Origin: an uncultured Marinilabiliaceae bacterium
GTDB lineage: Bacteria > Bacteroidota > Bacteroidia > Bacteroidales > Marinilabiliaceae
DNA: 11,390 bases
Reading direction: 5' to 3'
Assembly: GCA_905235955.1 (NCBI GenBank)
Contig: CAJONN010000046.1
Coordinates: 1-11,390 of the forward strand
In this document: positions 1-6,787 of the stretch, piece after piece
Layout: the number at the start of each line of letters is the position of its first letter
How positions within the stretch are numbered: the stretch's first letter is position 1
Position numbers and translations under genes: made by a program
Notes under the pieces: generated by a model
The model's input: the letters and a program-made list of their open reading frames with translations, nothing else
The model's database searches: none
Told to the model about the DNA's origin: nothing

Positions 1-45
1 TAATTCTGATGTTTTTTGATTTGCGAATGGCTTTTTGTGTGCTTA

Positions 46-69
46 TATCACAATGAATATATTGCGATA
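46..69. repeat. 9-bp inverted repeat with one mismatch
   Basis: The arms TATCACAAT (46-54) and ATTGCGATA (61-69) pair at eight of nine positions across a 6-nt loop. No T-run follows on either strand, so it is not a standard terminator. It may be a protein-binding site or chance symmetry in AT-rich DNA. Confidence 0.4.
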
Positions 70-154
70 ATTAAACTATTTTATGGTTTTTTCTTATGAA
101 AAATAAAAATAATAGCATTGAATATAATAATTTGTTGTTTTTATGATGTTAATC

Positions 155-190
155 ATTGCAAATCAGTATATTAATGTATATATTTGCAAT
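155..190. repeat. Perfect 9-bp inverted repeat, possible operator
   Basis: ATTGCAAAT (155-163) and ATTTGCAAT (182-190) are exact reverse complements separated by 18 bp. The inner part is also partly symmetric around 172/173. The left arm contains the candidate -33 TTG and the right arm contains the TTTG of the candidate -7 box, so a factor bound here would cover the promoter. The arrangement is directly visible; the operator role is inference. Confidence 0.5.
156..186 (+). promoter_or_regulatory. Candidate Bacteroidales promoter for the M6 peptidase gene
   Basis: TATATTTG at 179-186 matches the TAnnTTTG -7 consensus exactly, and TTG at 156-158 lies 20 bp upstream, in the expected -33 position. 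This would start transcription near 193 and give a leader of about 165 nt before the ATG at 358. Such boxes arise easily in AT-rich DNA, so confidence is moderate. Confidence 0.45.
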
Positions 191-213
191 ATACATTTTT
201 TATCAATAAAGTG

Positions 214-237
214 TTATAATGTTAAAAAACTTTATAA
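214..237 (+). repeat. Hairpin in the predicted 5' leader
   Basis: TTATAATGTT (214-223) and AACTTTATAA (228-237) pair at nine of ten positions around a tetra-A loop. If transcription starts near 193, this hairpin lies early in the leader RNA. The T-rich tract that follows is interrupted (ATTATTATTTTTTAG), so it could be a weak attenuator. A smaller pair, TACCAA (258-263) with TTGGTA (272-277), lies downstream. Confidence 0.35.
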
Positions 238-357
238 TTATTATTTTTTAGAAAAAATACCAACTAAAGTATTGGTAAAATGTATAATTTGCAGCTAAAT
301 TCAATACAACAATAGATAATAGTGCTATGCACTGCCTTAATTTATGAAAAACAAATT

Positions 358-2943
358 ATGAAACACAGGTACATGTTTGTATGTCTATTAGCTTTGATAG
401 GCACAATAGTTACTTACGCCATTCCGGCACGCCCAATTCCGTTTACTATTACCCAGCCCGATGGTACGCAGCTTACCATTAGGCTGAAAGGTGACGAACA
501 TTTTCACTTTGCTACAACTGATGATCGCATACCAATTGTATTGGGCAACGATAATCAATATTATTATGCAGCAATAGAAAATGACAAATTGGTAAGCTCA
601 AAAATAGCTGCTCACAACGAATCACAGCGAACTGACAACGAGCTTAAATACATACAGGCGCACAAGGATAAACTACAAGCGCACGTAAGCCAAAAATACA
701 TAGAGATAGCGCAGAAACGCCAACATACATCGGCACTCAAAGCACAAGCCACTGAGAACAATACCAACTTTATTGGAGATAAAAAAGGATTGGTTATTCT
801 CGTAAACTTTAGCAACAAAGAGATGGTAGAAGATGATGCCAATGATGCTTTCAATAAGCAATTCAACTTAGAAGGTTATGACAAAAATGGGCATATTGGC
901 TCTGTGCACGATTACTTCTATGACCAAAGTTATGGGCAATTCAACCTTACATTTGACGTAGTTGGTCCTGTAACCGTAAGCAAACCATATTCATACTATG
1001 GTTCCAACGACTTTTGGGGCGACGATAAGCACCCGGGCGAGATGATAATAGAAGCCTGCAAATTGGCCAATGAATATGTAAACTTTGCTGACTACGACTG
1101 GGATGGTGATGGCGAAGTGGAACAAGTATATGTGATTTATGCTGGTTATGGCGAAGCATCTGGCGCACCCGCAAACACTATTTGGCCACACGAATATTCG
1201 CTCACATCGTGTAAGCAAGCTAACGATGGCACTGGCGCTTTGCACCTTGACGGCGTGAAAATTGACACATACGCCTGCTCATGCGAATTGGCTGGTCGAA
1301 CAGGCAATACAATAGACGGCATAGGCACAGCTTGCCACGAATTTTCGCACTGCATGGGCTTCCCTGATTTCTACGATGTTTCGTACAGCAACATATTTGG
1401 TATGGATGCGTGGGATGTAATGGATTATGGCGCATATAGCGGACCAGAAAACATTGGCGAAGTGCCTTGCGGATATACAGCCTACGAACGTTGGTTTGCT
1501 GGTTGGCTTAAACCAATAGAACTATCTGAAGCTGACCGCATTGAGAATATTCCGAATATAGGCGACGAGCCGGTGGCATACGTTGTTTACAACGACAAAA
1601 ACCGCAATGAATATTTCACACTCGAAAATAGACAAAGTGAGCGTTGGTTCTCATACGTAGACACTTATACCGACTGTCACGGACTGCTAATAACTCATGT
1701 AGATTATAGCGCATCAGTATGGGATAGTAACAACGTCAATACTAGCAAAAAGCATCCACGCATGAGCGTTGTTGTTGCTGATAATAGCTATTCTACTTCG
1801 CGCGCATCTGACTATAGAGGCGACCTATTCCCCGGCGCAAAAAATGTAACAGAATTTACCAATACATCGCACGTCAATGTGGGCGGAAAGCTATACAACA
1901 AAAACACCGATGGCAAATATGCACTCAACAAACCCATTACCAACATTGAGGAGACTGATGGGTTAATATCATTTGACTTTATGGGTGGTATTTATGTGCC
2001 AACACCCATAATTACAAAAGCATACAAAATATCTGCAAATGCCTTTGCAATAGATTGGAATACAGAATCTGAAGTAGACTCTTACACAGTTGAAATATCT
2101 GAAGTCAATGAAAATTTGCCCGACAATCATATAGTAATAGAAGAAAACTTCCAAAAACTCAAAGACCAATCAGCTGACATTGATGCTACATCGAACATAG
2201 CGCAGAGCATCAACCAATACACACAGTCAGATGGGTGGAGTGGCAAATATATATACGCTTCAGATAAAGGTGTGAAAATAGGCAATACCCAAAAAGGTTA
2301 CATTACCACACCAACAATACCAATAACGTCAGGTGGCATAACCATAAAGTTCTCAGCACAAGCAGCTGGTAGTAGCAGCAAAATATATGTAAGCATTGCC
2401 GATGATAAGAAAGAATCCATCAGGGTTGACACATTAGAGTGCAAAAGCAGAGCAAAAACATATATATATGATGTTAAGAATATTGAGGATGGCAAATACC
2501 AAATTACTATTGAAGGTTCTGCCTCGTTCTATCTGAGCAATTTGGTAGTGTATGATGGCAATTACTCTAAAAAAGAAGTGTCGGTAGTGTACGAACCAGA
2601 GCGAATAGTAGTTGCTGATATTGTAGAACAAACACAATTGTTTGAAAACCTGAAAGGTACTATCTACAAATATCGTGTAAAAGCTGTAGTCAACAAAATA
2701 TCGTCAGAATGGACCGACTATGGCATAATAGAACTAACCGAAGAGGAAGAATTGCAAGGTGACTCAAAATATACTGAATCAGAAGAGGTTACGACATCAA
2801 TAGATGCAGTGCCAACTATATCAGATGGTAGCCACACACTCAAAATATACAACATCAATGGCATGAGAGTGGAGCGAATAGACCGACCCGGATTATACAT
2901 AGTTGACGATGGCAACAAGAAAATAAAATTGCTAAAACGATAG
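358..2943 (+). CDS. Secreted M6-family metallopeptidase with C-terminal sorting-like domain
   Basis: An 861-residue protein, predicted to be an exported zinc endopeptidase of the M6 (immune inhibitor A-like) family. Residues 1-21 form a signal peptide probably cut after TYA. An N-terminal prodomain-like part follows (ITQPDGTQLTIRLKGDEHFH). The peptidase core spans about 140-400. It has a DYDWDGDGEVEQ motif with acidic residues spaced like a calcium loop (about 245-251), the zinc motif HEFSHCMGFPD (H327, E328, H331, D337) and a Met-turn-like WDVMDYG (M355). Residues 546-800 resemble a fibronectin type III fold split by a jelly-roll, cleaved-adhesin-like segment (about 595-735). The tail (828-861, YNINGMRV then GLYIVDDG) resembles short type IX secretion type A sorting domains. 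I chose the ATG at 358 because it starts the signal peptide cleanly; an in-frame GTG at 322 would add 12 unsuited residues. The substrate is unknown. Confidence 0.93.
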   Translation: MKHRYMFVCLLALIGTIVTYAIPARPIPFTITQPDGTQLTIRLKGDEHFHFATTDDRIPIVLGNDNQYYYAAIENDKLVSSKIAAHNESQRTDNELKYIQAHKDKLQAHVSQKYIEIAQKRQHTSALKAQATENNTNFIGDKKGLVILVNFSNKEMVEDDANDAFNKQFNLEGYDKNGHIGSVHDYFYDQSYGQFNLTFDVVGPVTVSKPYSYYGSNDFWGDDKHPGEMIIEACKLANEYVNFADYDWDGDGEVEQVYVIYAGYGEASGAPANTIWPHEYSLTSCKQANDGTGALHLDGVKIDTYACSCELAGRTGNTIDGIGTACHEFSHCMGFPDFYDVSYSNIFGMDAWDVMDYGAYSGPENIGEVPCGYTAYERWFAGWLKPIELSEADRIENIPNIGDEPVAYVVYNDKNRNEYFTLENRQSERWFSYVDTYTDCHGLLITHVDYSASVWDSNNVNTSKKHPRMSVVVADNSYSTSRASDYRGDLFPGAKNVTEFTNTSHVNVGGKLYNKNTDGKYALNKPITNIEETDGLISFDFMGGIYVPTPIITKAYKISANAFAIDWNTESEVDSYTVEISEVNENLPDNHIVIEENFQKLKDQSADIDATSNIAQSINQYTQSDGWSGKYIYASDKGVKIGNTQKGYITTPTIPITSGGITIKFSAQAAGSSSKIYVSIADDKKESIRVDTLECKSRAKTYIYDVKNIEDGKYQITIEGSASFYLSNLVVYDGNYSKKEVSVVYEPERIVVADIVEQTQLFENLKGTIYKYRVKAVVNKISSEWTDYGIIELTEEEELQGDSKYTESEEVTTSIDAVPTISDGSHTLKIYNINGMRVERIDRPGLYIVDDGNKKIKLLKR

Positions 2944-2964
2944 ATAGTTGACACAACGAATATG

Positions 2965-2994
2965 TTGCAAAAGTCGTAATAATATCTAATTTTG
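2965..2994 (+). promoter_or_regulatory. Strong candidate promoter for the small lipoprotein gene
   Basis: TTG at 2965-2967, a 19-bp spacer and TAATTTTG at 2987-2994 match the Bacteroides -33/-7 consensus (TTG, TAnnTTTG). The predicted start near 3001 leaves a leader of only about 16 nt before the ATG at 3017. It lies in the 73-bp gap after the peptidase stop, so the lipoprotein can be transcribed on its own. Confidence 0.65.
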
Positions 2995-3016
2995 TATCAT
3001 AATTATCAAAAACTCT

Positions 3017-3286
3017 ATGAAACAGATATTAATAACAGCTTTTGCAATATTGATGCTCACAGCATGTGGTCCGGTAATACAAACATCATCGGGTTCAAAA
3101 ACCAAAACAACCACCACAACTACCAACAAGAGCACTACAACACAGCCAACAACTACCGACAACCAAAAAGCTGGTGCAACACAAACTACATCGGCTACCA
3201 ACGACAACTCTGCAGCTAAGGCAGCCGGACAAGCTACATCAACCGGCTCAACATCCAAAGGCAGGAAGAGTAGTACATCGAAATAG
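3017..3286 (+). CDS. Small Thr/Ser-rich lipoprotein of unknown function
   Basis: An 89-residue protein with a clear lipoprotein signal: a short charged start (MKQ), a hydrophobic stretch and a lipobox LTAC with the acylated cysteine at position 17, followed by GPVIQTSSGSKTK. The mature part is almost entirely Thr, Ser, Gln, Asn, Lys and Ala with runs of threonine and no aromatic residues, so it is probably disordered and surface-tethered or periplasmic. It ends in a basic, Ser-rich tail (GRKSSTSK). I recognise no domain. Reasons to believe it is real are the signal peptide, its own promoter-like sequence 23 bp upstream, and a strong terminator hairpin 17 bp after the stop. The Thr/Ser richness might suit O-glycosylation, but I see only isolated candidate sites and make no claim. 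Confidence 0.8.
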   Translation: MKQILITAFAILMLTACGPVIQTSSGSKTKTTTTTTNKSTTTQPTTTDNQKAGATQTTSATNDNSAAKAAGQATSTGSTSKGRKSSTSK

Positions 3287-3303
3287 CAATATTTTTAATA
3301 CAT

Positions 3304-3354
3304 AACAAAACGAAGGCAAGTTCTTTTACCATAAGAACTTGCCTTCGTTTTGTT
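3304..3354. terminator. Bidirectional intrinsic terminator between convergent genes
   Basis: A perfect 22-bp stem: the left arm (3304-3325) and right arm (3333-3354) are exact reverse complements around the 7-nt loop TTACCAT. The stem has a GC-containing core (GAAGGCAAG) and a U-rich 3' side (CGTTTTGTT) when read from either strand. On the plus strand it is followed by GTTTTTG, a good U-tract; on the minus strand the following sequence is weaker. It lies between the lipoprotein stop at 3286 and the antiporter stop at 3369, as expected for a shared terminator. Confidence 0.9.
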
Positions 3355-3368
3355 GTTTTTGTGTTGCC

Positions 3369-4664
3369 TTATGCCTTTATTTTCTTTCTTTTGAAAAATA
3401 TAGGATAAACTATTATTGACAACAAACCAAACAACCCGACCAAATACGGATAGTATAAATTGTTTATAATTTCGATGGGCGATACGGCTGCCAAACTCGA
3501 TGCCATAAGCATCTGTGCACCATACGGTATTATGCCTTGTACAAAGCACGAAAAGGTGTCGAGGAGCGAAGCTACGCGTTTATTGTCGAGGTCAAATTTT
3601 TCTGAAACATCTTTGGCTATCGGAGCTGCTGTGATGATGGCTATTGTGTTGTTGGCTGTGCACAAGTTGCATAGCGACACAAGTGCAGCTATCACAAACT
3701 CGGCACTTCGGGAACCTGTCAGTCGATAGCTGAAGATGCTGATGATGTAGTTTATGCCTCCGCCTATTCTGATCATTTGCAACATACCACCAGCCAACAA
3801 TGTTATTGTGATAAGTTCGGTCATGCTATTGATGCCACTGCCCATTGCTTCGATAAACTGCCAAATGTCAACCGAATGTGTAGCTAAGCCTACCACAGCC
3901 GACAATATGATGCCTACAAGCAAAACTATCATTACGTTTAGTCCTATGAGCGATAACACTATCACTGCCAAATATGGCAACACCTTCAGCACATCAATGT
4001 CGGCAGTTGGCTCTGATGCACTACCCGATGTGCCAGCTATGGTGTATATTATGGTGGCAATTATGGCAGCAGGCAACACTATGCGAATGTTGGCTCTGAA
4101 CTTGTCGCTCATTTTGCAACCAAGTAGCTGTGTGGCTGCTATTGTTGTGTCTGAAATAAACGAAAGGTTGTCGCCAAAAAGCGCACCACCTACCACTATG
4201 GCTGCCACAAAACCTACAGATGTATTGGTGTGAGAGGCTAAGCCTGCAGCTATTGGTACAAGCGCAACAATAGTGCCTACCGATGTGCCTATTGAGAGCG
4301 ATATAAAGCACGATGCAATGAAGAGCCCTGTCCAGAGCAAACTTTGTGGCAACACTTGCAACGTAAGTGCAACTGTGGCATCTACTGAGCCTATGGCTCT
4401 GGCCGAATGTGCAAAGGCACCTGCCATGATGAATATCCATATCATGAGCATGATGTTTTTGTCTGATGCACCTTGCGAGAATTTATATATGCGGTCTTGA
4501 ATATTGCCTTTGGCTATGATTACAGATGCTATAGCTGCTACCAAAAATGCAACTGTAATGGGTATTTTGTAGAAGTCGCCCAAAAGTATTGAGCCTCCTA
4601 AATATATTACCAAGAAGGCTATAAGTGGCATGAGCGAATATATGCCTTGTGCGTGTCTGTTCAT
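3369..4664 (-). CDS. nhaC: NhaC-family Na+/H+ antiporter
   Basis: A 431-residue, very hydrophobic inner-membrane protein with about ten to twelve membrane segments, of the NhaC branch that also contains the MleN malate/lactate antiporters. Family features seen are SLSIGTSVGTIVALVPIA (from about 122), GALFGDNLSFISDTTIA (about 161-177, with G-D-N at 164-166 and the SDTT turn), CTANNTIAIITAAPIAKD (about 335-351) and DTFSCFVQGIIPYGAQM (about 369-385). It ends in a basic FFKRKKIKA tail. I chose the ATG at 4664: starting further upstream (to 4754) would overlap the methyltransferase by up to 77 nt and add a polar extension without family character. The gap to the methyltransferase is 13 bp, so it is probably the last gene of the operon before the terminator. 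The most likely role is sodium efflux coupled to proton entry. The symbol is at family level; a different organic-ion substrate cannot be excluded. Confidence 0.88.
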   Translation of the reverse strand: MNRHAQGIYSLMPLIAFLVIYLGGSILLGDFYKIPITVAFLVAAIASVIIAKGNIQDRIYKFSQGASDKNIMLMIWIFIMAGAFAHSARAIGSVDATVALTLQVLPQSLLWTGLFIASCFISLSIGTSVGTIVALVPIAAGLASHTNTSVGFVAAIVVGGALFGDNLSFISDTTIAATQLLGCKMSDKFRANIRIVLPAAIIATIIYTIAGTSGSASEPTADIDVLKVLPYLAVIVLSLIGLNVMIVLLVGIILSAVVGLATHSVDIWQFIEAMGSGINSMTELITITLLAGGMLQMIRIGGGINYIISIFSYRLTGSRSAEFVIAALVSLCNLCTANNTIAIITAAPIAKDVSEKFDLDNKRVASLLDTFSCFVQGIIPYGAQMLMASSLAAVSPIEIINNLYYPYLVGLFGLLSIIVYPIFFKRKKIKA

Positions 4665-4677
4665 GTATATATCTGAT

Positions 4678-5883
4678 TTATAATTTTTTGCAATGAATAA
4701 TGGCTTTCTTGTTGTCGGATAGTGTTGTGCCAAAAATGTAATCGACACCACCATCAGATAGTTTTAGTCGTTTGCGTATCTCTTCTGGTCGGAGCGGAAA
4801 GTTGCGTGTGGCTATGTTGGCTTTTTTTACGCCTTGCATTGTTGGTGGCAATGTGTGGAGTGTACCAACTGAAAGTACTTCAAACAGTCGGCCGGGGAAG
4901 TTGGTGTGCAATGTGTTGCTTGTATACAAATGACTGCTCTGATGCAGTTTTTTGAGTTCAAAACGTGCCGCGATGGTTTTGAATGCACCTACTTTTAGCA
5001 CCGATGCCGACGGCTCATACAGGTAACGTTCTATGCTATTGGTGAGGTGCGATGGCGCATTTTTTTCTTCGCTCAATGTAAATGAGAATATGCGTTCATC
5101 GGCAGCGGCAAATATAGTTGGCTCGCATGGCGCATTGGTTTGCATCACTATCAGAAGCTCTTTGCACTCATTGCCTACAGCTACGGCATGTACTTCGGCT
5201 ACGTGGTGCAGTTCTGACAAGGCTGCCGACACATCGAGCATGGGCGATAGTTTGGCAATAGCAAAGTCGGCTTTACTCACCATCTGCTCTTCGAGTTGCG
5301 TGAGGTCTGGTGTGCAATCTGACAAAAGCACTGTTTTTGCGCCACTTTGGCTACGTCGAGCAGGGTCGATGAAGAGACAACTGACTTTTGAGGTTAGCTC
5401 GTGCAAAAATACAACGCCATCGGTGGCAACTACTTTTGCGTTGCTAACACCAATGGCGTTTATGTTGTGCTTCACTATTTGCGATAGTTCAGCGTTGAGT
5501 TCTATGTAGGTCGATTGCTCAAAATGTTCTGACATAAATGAAAAATCAACGCCAAAACCGCCCGTAAGGTCAACTAATTGACCTGTTTTTTCTCTGCCTT
5601 TGAGTCGCTCAACAAGTTTGGCTTTGTAGCGTGCTGTGGCTTCTGATGAGCATTGCTCTACTGACAGATGCACGGGGAAAATTAGGTTGCTATATCGTCT
5701 CCACGATGGCACTTTGCTCCGTATGGCAGCTTGACCAGCTATTTGTTGCAAAACATATTGTGGTCTGACGTTGTCAGATGGACGCAGTTTGAAGGCTATC
5801 TGGCGCACATCAGCGTTGGCGTAGCGCAATATTAGTTCGCGTTCGGCATCGGTTGGCTCAATATTTATGGTTGGCTGAATCAA
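4678..5883 (-). CDS. Class I SAM-dependent methyltransferase with C-terminal THUMP-like domain
   Basis: A 401-residue cytoplasmic protein. The N-terminal helical part contains VPSW (58-61) and LSVEQCSSEATARYKA (73-88), conserved in the Bacteroidetes family I recognise. The SAM-binding motif LVDLTGGFGVD is at 103-113, and the catalytic-region motif FIDPARR at 171-177 is typical of this family. The end (about 359-401, RNFPLRPEEIRKRLKL and DGGVDYIFGTTL) matches the THUMP-like domain. The fold suggests an RNA methyltransferase, but the target is not established. The start is unusual: no in-frame ATG occurs before the conserved N-terminus. The only standard candidate is TTG at 5883, seven bases after the aguB stop, with an in-frame TAA just upstream at 5896-5898. 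The tight spacing suggests translational coupling to aguB. Confidence 0.87.
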   Translation of the reverse strand: MIQPTINIEPTDAERELILRYANADVRQIAFKLRPSDNVRPQYVLQQIAGQAAIRSKVPSWRRYSNLIFPVHLSVEQCSSEATARYKAKLVERLKGREKTGQLVDLTGGFGVDFSFMSEHFEQSTYIELNAELSQIVKHNINAIGVSNAKVVATDGVVFLHELTSKVSCLFIDPARRSQSGAKTVLLSDCTPDLTQLEEQMVSKADFAIAKLSPMLDVSAALSELHHVAEVHAVAVGNECKELLIVMQTNAPCEPTIFAAADERIFSFTLSEEKNAPSHLTNSIERYLYEPSASVLKVGAFKTIAARFELKKLHQSSHLYTSNTLHTNFPGRLFEVLSVGTLHTLPPTMQGVKKANIATRNFPLRPEEIRKRLKLSDGGVDYIFGTTLSDNKKAIIHCKKL

Positions 5884-5890
5884 ATATAGG

Positions 5891-6778
5891 TCAGATTAGA
5901 AAGCGTTTTACAATTCCTTCATACTCATCAATGCGTCTGTCGCGGAAGAATGGCCAAATGCGGCGCACATCTTCTGAGCGTTCGATGTCAATGTCAACTA
6001 CGGCATTCTCTTCATGGTCAGTACGGGCGCGGAATATCACTTCGCCTTGCGGACCAGCAACAAAGCTGTTGCCCCAGAATGTGATGCCGCCCGTAGCTCC
6101 TGATGGGTCGGGCTCGTAGCCTACGCGGTTTACGGCTATTACGTGTATGCCATTGGCTACGGCATGACCGCGTTGCACTGTTTCCCATGCATTGCGTTGG
6201 CGTTCTTTTTCATCGGGTGTGTCGGTCGATTCCCAACCTATTGCTGTGGGGTATATCAGCACTTCGGCACCCTTCATTGCCATTAGGCGTGCACCTTCCG
6301 GATACCATTGATCCCAACAAACCATAACGCCAAGTCTACCAATGCTTGTGTCGATAGGTTCAAAGCCTAAGTCGCCCGGGGTGAAGTAGAATTTTTCGTA
6401 GTATGCAGGGTCATCGGGGATGTGCATTTTGCGATATTTGCCAGCTATTCGTCCATCGGCATCAAACACTACGGCTGTGTTGTGATATACGCCAGCAGCT
6501 CTGCGCTCAAATATAGAGGTAACCAAAACTATACCGCATTGGCGTGCTATTGCTGAATAGAATTCGGTCGACGGACCCGGAATGGGCTCGGCAAGCATAA
6601 ACATATCGGTGTTTTCGGTTTGGCAGAAATAGGGAGTGTTGTGCAGTTCTTGCAAAACAACTAAGTTGGCTCCGTGCTGAGCACATACTTCAATGTTGTG
6701 GCGCAGTTTGAGCATGTTATCTTCTATGGGCAGAACAACACTTTGTTGCACTATTCCTACCTTAATATTTTTAGCCAT
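5891..6778 (-). CDS. aguB: N-carbamoylputrescine amidase
   Basis: A 295-residue cytoplasmic enzyme of the carbon-nitrogen hydrolase (nitrilase) superfamily. It hydrolyses N-carbamoylputrescine to putrescine, CO2 and ammonia. The Glu-Lys-Cys triad is visible: E44 in VLQELHNTPYF, K117 in KYRKMHIPDD and C154 in VCWDQWYPE. The length and the block AIGWESTDTPDEKERQRNAW fit the AguB/plant CPA subgroup rather than a generic nitrilase. The gene follows aguA by 9 bp in the same direction, so the two steps of agmatine conversion are encoded together. There is no signal peptide. Downstream, the methyltransferase start lies seven bases past the TGA. Function is confident because both the motifs and the partner gene agree. 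Confidence 0.95.
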   Translation of the reverse strand: MAKNIKVGIVQQSVVLPIEDNMLKLRHNIEVCAQHGANLVVLQELHNTPYFCQTENTDMFMLAEPIPGPSTEFYSAIARQCGIVLVTSIFERRAAGVYHNTAVVFDADGRIAGKYRKMHIPDDPAYYEKFYFTPGDLGFEPIDTSIGRLGVMVCWDQWYPEGARLMAMKGAEVLIYPTAIGWESTDTPDEKERQRNAWETVQRGHAVANGIHVIAVNRVGYEPDPSGATGGITFWGNSFVAGPQGEVIFRARTDHEENAVVDIDIERSEDVRRIWPFFRDRRIDEYEGIVKRFLI

Positions 6779-6787
6779 AAGAGTCTT

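Larger units (their letters stand above)
1..357. other. AT-rich non-coding region upstream of the M6 peptidase
   Basis: No convincing coding sequence is visible on either strand; the stretch is dominated by A and T with frequent stops in all frames. It holds several inverted repeats (46-69, 155-190, 214-237, 258-277), one promoter-like pair of boxes (156-186), and a five-codon mini-ORF (344-361) whose stop overlaps the start of the peptidase gene. The gene to the left lies outside the window, so I cannot say whether part of this region is its 3' end. Confidence 0.7.

Noticed and set aside
2992..3219. An Asn/His/Tyr-rich plus-strand frame overlapping the small lipoprotein
   Set aside because: It is the alternative reading of the ACA/ACT-rich repeats, starts inside the promoter and lacks a signal peptide; the overlapping frame has a clean lipobox.
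3754..4233. A 159-codon plus-strand frame rich in Met, Ala, Pro and Thr
   Set aside because: It is the complement of membrane-segment codons of the antiporter, which commonly leave open antisense frames.
5033..5509. A 158-codon plus-strand frame inside the methyltransferase gene
   Set aside because: Antisense shadow with Ser/Cys-rich composition and no recognisable domain.
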